Positions 1 to 7,434 of a stretch of 19,592 bases of DNA are shown one piece after another (the stretch's first letter is position 1; the number at the start of each line of letters is the position of its first letter). The translations under genes were made by a program, and so were the position numbers. The DNA lies in contig WJIO01000283.1 in NCBI GenBank assembly GCA_014730235.1, positions 1 to 19,592 of the forward strand. The letters are read 5' to 3'. The stretch comes from Candidatus Poribacteria bacterium (GTDB lineage: Bacteria > Poribacteria > DTPJ01 > WJIO01). Below the pieces are notes generated by a model. That model searched no databases, was not told the origin of the DNA, and saw nothing but the letters and a program-made list of their open reading frames with translations.

Positions 1-152
1 AATGTTACTCCGCAGGTCTTGCATTGATATCGCTGAGTACCATTGGGACTGTGGCCAAAACCTATTATGTTATCATTATTCGTTTTTCCATAATCTGGAC
101 ATTCTTTGTTATCACAGAATTTATTGGCAGTTATCATTTCCGGCTTGGACAT
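1..152 (-). CDS. N-terminal fragment of a zinc-ribbon protein, probably an IS1-like transposase (runs off window edge)
   Basis: An open frame starts at an ATG at 152 and runs without a stop for 50 codons to the window edge. A strong Shine-Dalgarno GGAGG at 159-163 sits six bases before the ATG and fixes the start. The protein has two cysteine pairs, C13-x4-C18 and C44-x2-C47, with the pattern CPDYGK near the first and RYQCKTCG at the second. This is the layout of the zinc-ribbon at the N-terminus of IS1-type (InsA-like) and related transposases, which helps bind the element ends. The catalytic part lies outside the window, so the family cannot be confirmed. It could also be another zinc-ribbon DNA-binding protein. 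A good promoter at 187-215 precedes it, so it looks expressed on its own rather than from the upstream genes. Confidence 0.6.
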   Translation of the reverse strand, partial: MSKPEMITANKFCDNKECPDYGKTNNDNIIGFGHSPNGTQRYQCKTCGVT

Positions 153-186
153 TCTACACCTCCATATGCTCTTGTTTTCTGCCAAT

Positions 187-215
187 ATTATATCATCTTT
201 TTCTAACAACATCAA
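187..215 (-). promoter_or_regulatory. Sigma70-type promoter for the zinc-ribbon gene
   Basis: On the minus strand, TTGATG (210-215) is followed after exactly 17 bases by TATAAT (187-192). The -10 is a full consensus match and the -35 matches four of six positions. A start of transcription near 180 would give a leader of about 28 bases that contains the GGAGG ribosome binding site of the gene starting at 152. Confidence 0.65.
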
Positions 216-244
216 AAAGGGTGACTACTAAAATTTATACTATG

Positions 245-1033
245 TTATTTAATAGCACCCCAGCTTGTTGCCAATTTTGCGGCGGGTTCAACAGCAGTAG
301 ATCCGCCAATGGCACCTATGTATTCGATCATTTCGGCCATAACCGGGCCTCTGGGCATAGTATCATCGCTAACCTGATGATTGATACCTACAAGACCACC
401 GTATGTGAGGTTCTGAATAATAGCCGGATCGGCATTATCGCCATTTGTACCGAATATTGCCAGGAATTCCCAGTCTGGATTTTCTTCAACCTGAGCAATT
501 ACGAATGCGCGGTGGCTGGTAAAAGGCTCAAGGCTGGGGAGATATTTTTCTCCATCGGCTGTGGGCTCGATTTCTGTATTATCAGTCCACAGATCGAATT
601 CACTATCGGTCATATTTTTCAAACCAGCATCGCCATTGGCACCGCCGCCCTGGGTAACGTAGAAGATATAGTCGGCGGTATTCATAATCATGTCGCCGCC
701 TTCCAGGAAAAGTTCACCAACGGAACCATCTGGTTCGGCATTGCCGGGAGGATAAAGGCTGACTGGCCAGTAACCGAAGGTAACGATAATATCCAGGTTA
801 CCGTCGCCTGTATTTGCTTCGGCAAATGCTCCCATCTCTTCATCATTGAGCACTTCTATGCTGCTTGCTGATGTTACGTTGGCAAGGATAACTTCTGTAG
901 CTTCAGCGGCGGCTTCGACTGTTGTCCAGCCTACCAGTTCATTGAAAATGGCGATCTTGTCGATCTGAGCCATACTCAGGCTCGAAAATACCAGTGTGAG
1001 AAAGATCGTAGCAATTAAACACTTTTTTAACAT
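245..1033 (-). CDS. Secreted protein of unknown function, paralogue A
   Basis: This 262-residue protein begins with a classic signal peptide: KK, a hydrophobic stretch, and a likely cut after SLSMA near residue 22. It should be exported to the periplasm or beyond. The start ATG at 1033 has AAGGAGAGG just upstream. The mature part opens with IAIFNELVGWTTV, has an alternating beta-strand/helix look, and contains TGDGNLDIIVTFGYWPVSLY and NTADYIFYVTQGGG, which are nearly identical in the neighbouring paralogue. The extreme C-terminus reads VEPAAKLATSWGAIK. I do not recognise a characterised domain. The strand-then-gap pattern vaguely recalls ThuA or class I amidotransferase-like folds, but I see no catalytic residues to support that. 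It lies 62 bases downstream of its paralogue on the same strand, so co-transcription is likely, with a perfect palindrome in the gap. Confidence 0.85.
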   Translation of the reverse strand: MLKKCLIATIFLTLVFSSLSMAQIDKIAIFNELVGWTTVEAAAEATEVILANVTSASSIEVLNDEEMGAFAEANTGDGNLDIIVTFGYWPVSLYPPGNAEPDGSVGELFLEGGDMIMNTADYIFYVTQGGGANGDAGLKNMTDSEFDLWTDNTEIEPTADGEKYLPSLEPFTSHRAFVIAQVEENPDWEFLAIFGTNGDNADPAIIQNLTYGGLVGINHQVSDDTMPRGPVMAEMIEYIGAIGGSTAVEPAAKLATSWGAIK

Positions 1034-1071
1034 TTCCCTCTCCTTATTTAGGTTGTTTCAGATACAACTTA

Positions 1072-1092
1072 CATTGTGAATTATTCACAATG
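1072..1092. repeat. Perfect 9-bp palindrome between the two secreted-protein genes
   Basis: CATTGTGAA, a TTA spacer and TTCACAATG form a perfect inverted repeat starting a few bases past the stop codon of the upstream gene (stop at 1096-1098). As RNA it would form a 9-bp stem with a 3-base loop. No U-tract follows, so it is not an ordinary intrinsic terminator. It may be an mRNA processing or stabilising hairpin that sets different expression of the two paralogues, or a dimeric operator. Confidence 0.5.
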
Positions 1093-1095
1093 ATT

Positions 1096-1896
1096 TTAGA
1101 AATCAGCTTTGATTTCCCCCCATGTAAGTGGGAGTTTATCCGCTGGCTCAACTGGTTGGGGCCTTACAACGGTGGCCAACCAGTTATTTAGAATCTCAAC
1201 TATAACATCGCCTCTTGGCATGGCGTCATTGCTAACCTGGTGAACAACACAAACGCGACCATCATATTCTGTGTTACGAATAACAGAAGGATCGGAATTG
1301 AGACCATTGGTACCAAATTCTACTTCCAGTTCCCATTCATCATCAGCCTCCACCTGACCCTTTTGAAATGCCCGATGACTGGTGAAAGCTTTAAGACTGG
1401 GAGTGTATTTTTCACCATCTTCAGTAGGTTCAATGGCAGTGTTATCAGTCCACAGATCAAAAGTGCTGTCTGTAATATTCTTCAGAGCGGCATCACCATT
1501 AGTACCTCCACCCTGAGTTACATAGAATATGTAATCAGCGGTGTTTATGAACATGTTGCCATCTTCCAGAAACAATTCAGCAACAGAATCATCCGGTTCG
1601 CCATTACCAGGAGCATAAAGACTTACAGGAAAATAGCCGAAAGTAATGATAACGTCAAGGTCACCATCACCTGTGCCATTTTCAGCAAATGTGCCGATAT
1701 CTTTATCGTTTAAAACCTCAATATTCTTTGTAATTTTTATTCTATCCAGAATAATCTGGGTTTGTTGAGTTGCATGTTGCACAGTTGTCCAACCCACAGC
1801 TTCATTGAATATTGCTATCTGACCCATATCGGCAGCAAAGCATGGCATTGCAGCAAAAACTACAAATAACAAACTTAAAGCAAAAATTTTCTTCAC
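1096..1896 (-). CDS. Secreted protein of unknown function, paralogue B
   Basis: This 266-residue protein is the first gene after a perfect promoter. I place the start at the GTG at 1896, not at the ATG 21 bases upstream, because AAGGAGGTGA lies six bases before the GTG and inside the longer frame, and because the protein then starts with a clean signal peptide, MKKIFALSLLFVVFAAMPCFA. The mature region aligns throughout with the neighbour encoded at 245-1033, sharing IAIFNE-VGWTTV, IEVLND, TGDGxLD, NTADYIFYVTQGGG, DLWTDNT and FTSHRAF. Both end in a Pro-rich joint and a WGxIK tail (here VEPADKLPLTWGEIKADF). A tandem duplication explains the pair. The function is unknown. The tail resembles short C-terminal tails that I associate with exported proteins of some uncultured phyla, and it might be a sorting signal. 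Confidence 0.85.
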   Translation of the reverse strand: MKKIFALSLLFVVFAAMPCFAADMGQIAIFNEAVGWTTVQHATQQTQIILDRIKITKNIEVLNDKDIGTFAENGTGDGDLDVIITFGYFPVSLYAPGNGEPDDSVAELFLEDGNMFINTADYIFYVTQGGGTNGDAALKNITDSTFDLWTDNTAIEPTEDGEKYTPSLKAFTSHRAFQKGQVEADDEWELEVEFGTNGLNSDPSVIRNTEYDGRVCVVHQVSNDAMPRGDVIVEILNNWLATVVRPQPVEPADKLPLTWGEIKADF

Positions 1897-1971
1897 TATT
1901 TCACCTCCTTGTATCATGATTTGCAGTCTTAATAAACTTATCAGGATATAGCAATAATCAACCTTTATGGG

Positions 1972-1991
1972 TTAATAATTGCTTAATAATT
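1972..1991. promoter_or_regulatory. Tandem direct repeat, candidate operator
   Basis: TTAATAATT occurs twice, separated by GC (1972-1980 and 1983-1991), so the period is 11 bp, about one helical turn. The pair lies from roughly +4 to +24 relative to the predicted start point of the promoter at 2002-2030, where a bound repressor would block transcription. The surrounding DNA is very AT-rich, so chance is possible. Confidence 0.35.
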
Positions 1992-2001
1992 TATTAATTT
2001 T

Positions 2002-2030
2002 ATTATAAAGCCTTACCCCTATTTTGTCAA
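2002..2030 (-). promoter_or_regulatory. Perfect consensus sigma70 promoter for the secreted-protein pair
   Basis: On the minus strand, TTGACA (2025-2030) is followed by a 17-base spacer and TATAAT (2002-2007). Both hexamers and the spacer match the sigma70 consensus exactly. The predicted start is near 1995, giving a leader of about 100 bases that ends in the strong AAGGAGGTGA before the GTG at 1896. Confidence 0.8.
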
Positions 2031-2099
2031 CTCATAAATCACAAAAACAAAGATGAAAAGTTATTTCGGTTTTATTTTTCTTGATTAGAAAATATTTTT

Positions 2100-2161
2100 G
2101 GCTTTTCCGGGTTCAGTGTGGTAAACTTTTTTATCTTTACCCCACTCAAGCCGGAATAGCC
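2100..2161. repeat. Compact copy of the palindromic repeat family (copy E)
   Basis: Terminal inverted repeats at 2100-2122 and 2139-2161 share the core TTCCGGGTTCAGTGTGGT with the copies near 10.5, 12.1, 15.4 and 19.4 kb. Only 16 bases separate the ends, so this copy lacks the ATTCCTGC...GCAGGAAT hairpin of the others. The right half retains TTATCTTTACC, which is also found next to one end of the copy at 10488-10657, so it looks like an internal-deletion form. Confidence 0.8.
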
Positions 2162-2193
2162 AAAGTTTTCACGGATAAATTTTATGCTTGGGC

Positions 2194-2222
2194 TTGACAT
2201 CACTATGTTTAAGTTCTAAACT
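2194..2222 (+). promoter_or_regulatory. Probable promoter of the dehydrogenase/GH4 operon
   Basis: A perfect -35 TTGACA (2194-2199) is followed after 17 bases by TAAACT (2217-2222), which matches four of six -10 positions. Transcription from about 2229 would give a leader of about 100 bases before the ATG at 2330. Confidence 0.55.
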
Positions 2223-2329
2223 ATCATTATACTGGTTAAAAATTCTACTTTACCTTTAGCTTTTATAGAGGTATATTATCCTGATATGGGTTTTAGAGGT
2301 TTATTTGTATATAAAGTGAGGAAAATCAA

Positions 2330-3385
2330 ATGTCAGATGAAAAAGTAAAGATCGGTTTTGTAGGTGTTGGAAGCATGGGCCAGTGTGCCCATCTGAAAAA
2401 CTATGTAACTTTAGATAACTGCCAGGTAGTGGCCATTGCAGAATTGCGCACCGAATTGGGTAAAAAGGTTGCGGCAAAATATGCCATTCCAAAGGTCTAT
2501 CCATCCCATGAAGATATGATAGCCAATGAGGAACTGGACGGTATCGTAGCCGCCCAGCCTTTTAACCGTCATGGTATTGTGGTTCCCCAGGTACTAAAAG
2601 CCGGAGTTCCGGTATTCACTGAAAAACCCCTGGCGGCATCCCTGGAAGTGGGTAAAAAGATAATAAAAGCTATCGAGGAAAGTGGAACTTGGCACATGGT
2701 AGGCTATCACAAGCGAAGTGATCCGGCCACCATGTATGCCAAAAAAGAGATAGATAAGCTGAAAGAATCCGGTGAACTGGGCGGGATGAGATATATCAGA
2801 ATTCTTATGCCAGCCGGTGACTGGGTGGCCAATGGCTTTATAGATCTGGTCAGCGATGGCCCTATGCCACCGGTAGAATGGGATCCACCAGCTTCGGATA
2901 TGGACGAAGATACATATAGTAAATACGGCGCTTTTGTTAATTATTACATACATCAGGTAAATCTGATGCGTTATCTCCTGGGCGAACCTTATCACGTTAC
3001 ATACGCCGATCCGTCGGGTGTTATACTGGCAGGCCAGAGTGGCAGTGGAATTGCATGTATTATAGAGATGACTCCGTACCAAACCACTGTAGCATGGCAG
3101 GAATCGGCGTTAGTATGCTTCCAGCATGGATATATCAAGATCGATCTCCCCGCACCCCTGGCCAGTAACAGACCCGGAACAGTGGAAGTACTCAAAGACC
3201 CGGGCGGCGGAGTCACACCTCAGACAATTATCCCACAGCTTCCCTGGATACATGCCATGAGACAGCAGGCCATGAATTTTGTCGCGGCTGTTAAGGGTGA
3301 AGCAGAACCACCATGTGTAGCTCAGGAAGCCCTGGAAGACCTGAAAGTAGCCCGGGAATACATTCGTCTGATGAATGGTGTTTAG
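2330..3385 (+). CDS. Gfo/Idh/MocA-family NAD(P)-dependent oxidoreductase
   Basis: This 351-residue cytoplasmic protein has the two-domain build of sugar and inositol dehydrogenases in this family. The N-terminal Rossmann fold carries GVGSMG at residues 12-17. The catalytic lysine motif EKP lies at 98-100 in PVFTEKPLA. A YHKR segment (116-119) and the substrate-side H198 in YYIHQVNLMRYLLG follow. Family members oxidise or reduce a ring hydroxyl of a sugar or cyclitol, but the substrate cannot be read from the sequence. The ATG at 2330 is preceded by GTGAGGAAAAT. The gene is first in a plus-strand run with an FG-GAP protein and two GH4 glycosidases. This suggests a role in the same sugar pathway, for instance making or reducing a 3-keto sugar. 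That role is inferred from context. Confidence 0.88.
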   Translation: MSDEKVKIGFVGVGSMGQCAHLKNYVTLDNCQVVAIAELRTELGKKVAAKYAIPKVYPSHEDMIANEELDGIVAAQPFNRHGIVVPQVLKAGVPVFTEKPLAASLEVGKKIIKAIEESGTWHMVGYHKRSDPATMYAKKEIDKLKESGELGGMRYIRILMPAGDWVANGFIDLVSDGPMPPVEWDPPASDMDEDTYSKYGAFVNYYIHQVNLMRYLLGEPYHVTYADPSGVILAGQSGSGIACIIEMTPYQTTVAWQESALVCFQHGYIKIDLPAPLASNRPGTVEVLKDPGGGVTPQTIIPQLPWIHAMRQQAMNFVAAVKGEAEPPCVAQEALEDLKVAREYIRLMNGV

Positions 3386-3431
3386 TCTGAGACTGTTAAT
3401 TTAAAATAAATGAGATATAGGAGGCAAAAAA

Positions 3432-4490
3432 TTGCCTGTCAAATTCAAAAAAATATTCATATCCGAACACCGCTACGAATCAGCAGGTGTCTTTGATGTA
3501 GATGGTGACGGCATCCTGGATATAGTATCGGGAGGATACTGGTATCAGGGGCCGGATTTTAAAAATCGCTATACTATCGGTGATATAATGACAGCCGGGG
3601 AGTACTTTGATGATTTCTCTACAATACCAATGGACGTAAATGGCGACGGCAAGATGGATTTCATCACCGGTGGGTTCTGGGGTAACTCCCTTCGATGGCG
3701 GGAAAATCCCGGCGATCCCAATGCCCAGTGGCCTGAACACATAATCGCTGAATGTGGAAGCGTGGAAACTACCCGGGCATGGGATGTAGACGATGACGGT
3801 CATCTGGAAGTTGTCCCAAACACTCCCGGCGGCCCTCTGGTGGTCTACAAACTGGTGGATGGCAAATTTGAAGCCTATAAGGTTTTTGATCGAAACCAGG
3901 GGCATGGCCTGGGATTTGGGGATGTCAACGGTGATGGTCGGGGGGATTTTATCCTCTACGATGGGTGGCTGGAAGCTCCAGAAGATACATACAATGGGGA
4001 ATGGGTTTTCCATCCCGATTTTAATCTTGGCAGCGCCAGTATCCCCGTCCTGGTAGTGGATGTCAACGGGGATGGTCTTAATGACCTTATTGTAGGTCAA
4101 AGCCACGCCTATGGTCTGGACTGGTGGGAGCAGAAGGTTGATAATGGTAAACGCACATGGATCAAGCATCCTATAGATTCATATAACTCCCAGTATCACG
4201 ACCTGCAATGGATTGACATTGATAACGACGGTGAATGTGAACTTGTCACCGGAAAGCGCTATCGTGCCCATAACAGTCATGATCCTGGTGGCAATGATGA
4301 TATAGGTCTTTATTACTTTAAATGGAACGGTGAATCTTTCAGTAAACAGGTTATTGATTACGGTCCTCCCGAAAAAGGCACAGGCTGCGGCATATTCTTT
4401 ACCGTTATTGATCTAAATGGTAATGGACTGCTGGATATTGTGGCTCCGGGGAAAGACGGGCTGTATGTTTATAAGAATCTAGGTGAATAG
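3432..4490 (+). CDS. FG-GAP/VCBS repeat beta-propeller protein without signal peptide
   Basis: The 352-residue protein contains seven spaced calcium-loop motifs of the type DxDxDGxxD: residues 22-30, 68-76, 118-126, 164-172, 210-218, 262-270 and 327-335. This number and spacing fit a complete seven-bladed propeller of the FG-GAP/VCBS kind. The start is a TTG at 3432, chosen because GGAGG lies about eight bases upstream and no better start is near. Most relatives are exported, but no signal peptide is visible here, so it should be cytoplasmic unless exported by another route. Other distinctive segments are HGLGFGDVNGDGRGD and SASIPVLVVDVNGDG. It follows the dehydrogenase by 46 bases and precedes a GH4 gene by 15 bases, so it is operonic. 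Binding of a carbohydrate or scaffolding is plausible. No catalytic site is recognised. Confidence 0.82.
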   Translation: MPVKFKKIFISEHRYESAGVFDVDGDGILDIVSGGYWYQGPDFKNRYTIGDIMTAGEYFDDFSTIPMDVNGDGKMDFITGGFWGNSLRWRENPGDPNAQWPEHIIAECGSVETTRAWDVDDDGHLEVVPNTPGGPLVVYKLVDGKFEAYKVFDRNQGHGLGFGDVNGDGRGDFILYDGWLEAPEDTYNGEWVFHPDFNLGSASIPVLVVDVNGDGLNDLIVGQSHAYGLDWWEQKVDNGKRTWIKHPIDSYNSQYHDLQWIDIDNDGECELVTGKRYRAHNSHDPGGNDDIGLYYFKWNGESFSKQVIDYGPPEKGTGCGIFFTVIDLNGNGLLDIVAPGKDGLYVYKNLGE

Positions 4491-4505
4491 GAGAGGTGCT
4501 AGAAA

Positions 4506-5918
4506 ATGGCTAAAGTTGCAATTATTGGCGCAGGAAGCATTGTTTTCTGTAAAACATTAATTCTTGACATCCTGGCCACAGAAGGTCTGGAAGACACAGA
4601 ATTTGCCCTTATGGCCCCCAGCACAAGACGAACGCCCCAGGTTGAACGTTTTGTCAACAGGGTTATAAAAAAGAACAAACTGCCGGCAAAAGCATGGGTG
4701 ACAACAGATCGCAGGGAAGCTGTCAAAGACGCTGACTACGTTATTACTACTTTCCAGGTAGGCGGCATAAAGGGCTTTGAATATGATTATAAAATACCTT
4801 TAAAGCACGGTGTTGATCAGTGTATAGGGGATACTCTGGGCCCCGGCGGCATATTCCGGGCTTTGAGAAGTATCCCGGTTATGCTTGATCTGGCCAAAGA
4901 CATGGAAGAGCTTTGCCCTGATGCCTTTTTGCTAAACTATGTAAACCCCATGGCTATGGTCTGCTGGTCACTGGGCAAAACCAACGTAAATTTCGTTGGG
5001 CTTTGCCACGGCGTTCAGACAACAATGGACTTAATATCCGGTTATGTGGACTTACCAAAAGATGAAATTGATTACGTCTGCGCTGGTATAAACCACATGG
5101 GCTGGTTCCTGAAGCTGGAACACGATGGCAAAGACCTTTATCCCCTTTTGAGGGAACGTTTTGAAAAATCCGAATACTACGTCAATGAAAAAGTCCGGGG
5201 TGAAGTTTTCCGCCATTTCGGTTACTTCATGACCGAATCTACAGGACATCTGGCCGAATATGTGCCATATTTCAGGAAAAACCAGAAAGCTCTTGAGCTT
5301 TACTGTGACGAACCCGGTTTTGGCGGCGAAAGCGGTGCATACTACTACTGGTGTGAATCGGTGGGTGAAAGGTACAACGAACAGGACATCCTGGCTGGTG
5401 AATCTGATGAACTGCCGGACAGAAGCATTGAATACGGCTCTTATGTCATTGAAGCAATGGAAACAGGACGTACATTGAAACTCAACGGCAATGTGATAAA
5501 TAACGGCATGATTACTAACCTTCCGTCAGACTGCTGTGCAGAAGGCCCTATGTTTGTTGATAAAACAGGTCTGCATAAAACTATCGTAGGTGATCTACCT
5601 CCCCAATGTGCAGCCCTTAACCTGACAAACATAAACGTGCAACGACTTGCCGTCGAAGCCGCCGTAACAGGTGATCCGGAACACATCGTCCACGCCTGCG
5701 CCCTCGATCCTCTGACAAGTGCAGTGTTGACGCTGAAAGAGATCAGGGACATGGCTACTGAGATGCTGGAAGCTCAAAAAATGTGGCTTCCTCAATTTGA
5801 GGGCAAGGTAATCAAACCAACACCCACAATTGAAATCCCTGAAGACGTTGAAAGGGCTGACGTACCTGTTGATCCAGCTCTGGCAATTATGGCCAGATTT
5901 CAGGAATTATCAGAATAG
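4506..5918 (+). CDS. GH4 family NAD- and metal-dependent glycosidase, MelA-like (first of two)
   Basis: GH4 enzymes cleave glycosides by an NAD-dependent oxidation-elimination route that needs a divalent metal. The 470-residue protein has GAGS at 8-11, NYVNPMA at 144-150, GLCHGVQ at 165-171 and CAGINHM at 192-198. Cys167 and His197 match the usual metal ligands. The last motifs are those of alpha-galactosidase MelA rather than of AglA or 6-phospho-beta-glucosidases, although alpha-galacturonidases of GH4 are not excluded. Residue 37, normally Asp in LMD and used to hold the NAD ribose, is Ala (LMAPSTRR), unlike the neighbouring paralogue. About 30 extra residues, rich in Pro and acidic residues, extend the C-terminus. 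GAGAGGTG precedes the ATG. No signal peptide is present, so the substrate is imported. Confidence 0.87.
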   Translation: MAKVAIIGAGSIVFCKTLILDILATEGLEDTEFALMAPSTRRTPQVERFVNRVIKKNKLPAKAWVTTDRREAVKDADYVITTFQVGGIKGFEYDYKIPLKHGVDQCIGDTLGPGGIFRALRSIPVMLDLAKDMEELCPDAFLLNYVNPMAMVCWSLGKTNVNFVGLCHGVQTTMDLISGYVDLPKDEIDYVCAGINHMGWFLKLEHDGKDLYPLLRERFEKSEYYVNEKVRGEVFRHFGYFMTESTGHLAEYVPYFRKNQKALELYCDEPGFGGESGAYYYWCESVGERYNEQDILAGESDELPDRSIEYGSYVIEAMETGRTLKLNGNVINNGMITNLPSDCCAEGPMFVDKTGLHKTIVGDLPPQCAALNLTNINVQRLAVEAAVTGDPEHIVHACALDPLTSAVLTLKEIRDMATEMLEAQKMWLPQFEGKVIKPTPTIEIPEDVERADVPVDPALAIMARFQELSE

Positions 5919-5948
5919 CATTTTTGTTTAAAATAGAAGTTTTACCAG

Positions 5949-5967
5949 GGCACGCTTCACGCGTGCC
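5949..5967. terminator. GC-rich hairpin between the two GH4 genes
   Basis: GGCACGC, a TTCAC loop and GCGTGCC form a perfect 7-bp stem, followed by TGATTTTCTT. The short T-rich tail makes a weak or partial intrinsic terminator on the plus strand possible. Equally, it may be a hairpin that adjusts mRNA stability within the operon. It could also be a small repetitive palindrome. Confidence 0.4.
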
Positions 5968-5991
5968 TGATTTTCTTAAAGGAGAATTTTA

Positions 5992-7317
5992 ATGGCAAAA
6001 ATTACCTTTATCGGCGCAGGTAGTCTTGGTTTTACCCGAGGACTGGCCAGAGATATTCTAACCTTCCCCCTGCTGCAAGATGCAACCCTTACCCTGATGG
6101 ATATTAACGCTGAACGTCTGGAATTCGCTCAAAAAGCTGTCCAGCGTATTGTTGATATGGGCAACTATCCGGCTAAAGTCGAAGCAACTATGGACAGGGC
6201 TGAAGCCCTCAAAGATGCAGACGCGGTGATGTGTACCATTCTGGCCGGTGGTGTTGACGTGTGGCAGTATGATATTACCATTCCTAAAAAATATGGTATT
6301 GATACCAACGTAGGTGATACTCGTGGTCCGTCGGGTGTTTTCCGGGCACTCAGGACTATACCAGTTATGCTGGATATAGTAAAGGACATGGAGAAACAAT
6401 GTCCTGACGCTATACTGCTTAACTACACAAACCCCATGGCCATGCTTTGCCGGGCCATGCAAAGGGAATCTTTCATCCAGCTCACAGGTCTTTGCCACAG
6501 CGTGCAGGGAACGGCCATGATGCTGGCCCGGTGGATTGGCGCACCTTATGATGAAATAACTTATACATGCGCTGGTATAAACCACATGGCCTGGTATCTG
6601 GACTTTAAGTGGAATCACAAAGACGCTTATCCACTCATTCGGGAAGCTGTAGAGAAACCGGAGATATATAACGAAGAAATAGTCCGTAATGAGTTATTTA
6701 AGCATTTTGGCTATTACATCACTGAATCCAGTGGACACAATTCCGAGTATAACTGGTGGTTCCGCAAGCGTCCTGACCTGATTGAAAAATACTGCACCCA
6801 CGGAACAGGCTGGAATCCCGGTGAATATGCCTATATCCTAAAAAGCTATCGCGGCCGGGAGGATACATGGAAAGACGACGTAAAGAAATGGCTTGAAAGC
6901 GATGAGCCTATAAGCCTTAAGCGCGGTCACGAATACGCCGCATATATAGTCAATGCCCGTATGGGGGGCGAGATATTCCATTTCAACGGCAACGTTCCCA
7001 ATACAAACCTTATAACCAATCTGCCGGAAGATGCATGTGTTGAAGTTCCTGTTTATGTGGATAAAGGTGGTTTTCATCCGGTACATGTAGGCCCATTGCC
7101 ACCACAGCTTCTGGCTTTAAATCATATAAGTGTTATGGTGGAAGAAATGGCTGTGGAAGCGGCTATTACTGGTGATCCTACGCTGATTTTCCAATCTATT
7201 GCCTATGATCCCCTTACCGCTGCGGTTCTTTCTCTGGCAGAAATAAAGGAGATGGTGAATGAAATGCTTCAGCAAAATAAAGAATATCTCCCACATTTTA
7301 AAAGCCTGAAAGTTTAA
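5992..7317 (+). CDS. GH4 family NAD- and metal-dependent glycosidase, probable alpha-galactosidase (second of two)
   Basis: This 441-residue protein is a close relative of the preceding gene product and more canonical. It has GAGS at 8-11, LMD with Asp37 for NAD binding, NYTNPMA at 144-150, GLCHSVQ at 166-172 and CAGINHM at 193-199. Cys168 and His198 are the predicted metal ligands. The GLCHSVQGT and [11 protein letters not shown] strings are very like MelA, so alpha-galactosidase or a related alpha-glycosidase activity is the best guess. It has no signal peptide and acts in the cytoplasm. AAAGGAGA lies at the right distance from the ATG. Two divergent GH4 copies in a row suggest two related linkages or substrates handled together. 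Confidence 0.9.
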   Translation: MAKITFIGAGSLGFTRGLARDILTFPLLQDATLTLMDINAERLEFAQKAVQRIVDMGNYPAKVEATMDRAEALKDADAVMCTILAGGVDVWQYDITIPKKYGIDTNVGDTRGPSGVFRALRTIPVMLDIVKDMEKQCPDAILLNYTNPMAMLCRAMQRESFIQLTGLCHSVQGTAMMLARWIGAPYDEITYTCAGINHMAWYLDFKWNHKDAYPLIREAVEKPEIYNEEIVRNELFKHFGYYITESSGHNSEYNWWFRKRPDLIEKYCTHGTGWNPGEYAYILKSYRGREDTWKDDVKKWLESDEPISLKRGHEYAAYIVNARMGGEIFHFNGNVPNTNLITNLPEDACVEVPVYVDKGGFHPVHVGPLPPQLLALNHISVMVEEMAVEAAITGDPTLIFQSIAYDPLTAAVLSLAEIKEMVNEMLQQNKEYLPHFKSLKV

Positions 7318-7355
7318 TAGTTTGATCTGTAAATAAAATACAAAATCTATTGGTT

Positions 7356-7385
7356 AGGTTGGGTTACGCAGGCTTAACCCAACCT
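7356..7385. repeat. 11-bp-stem hairpin after the GH4 operon
   Basis: AGGTTGGGTTA, an 8-base loop and TAACCCAACCT form a perfect inverted repeat in the gap between the second GH4 gene and the RND permease gene. Only TATATC follows, so there is no U-tract. It could end or stabilise the operon mRNA, or be a dispersed small palindrome. Confidence 0.5.
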
Positions 7386-7434
7386 TATATCAGATATTAC
7401 AAGCTAAATGATTATATACTGGGAGAAAAGATAG

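Larger units (their letters stand above)
1897..2329. other. Divergent intergenic control region (433 bp)
   Basis: This AT-rich gap separates the secreted-protein pair (minus) from the catabolic operon (plus). No gene was found in it. It holds the minus-strand consensus promoter with tandem direct repeats at its start point, a compact copy of the palindromic repeat family at 2100-2161, and a plus-strand promoter at 2194-2222 for the dehydrogenase gene. The repeat copy sits between the two outward-facing promoters and may insulate them. Confidence 0.7.

Noticed and set aside
2-871. Long plus-strand open frame of 289 codons
   Set aside because: It is antisense to the secreted-protein gene at 245-1033, has no ribosome site or domain, and overlaps the real minus-strand zinc-ribbon gene start.
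1072-1092. CRP-like site TGTGA...TCACA
   Set aside because: The spacing between half sites is five, not six, and it lies after a stop codon rather than at a promoter.
3480-4169. Minus-strand frame of 229 codons
   Set aside because: It lies opposite the FG-GAP propeller gene. The regular motifs belong to the plus strand.
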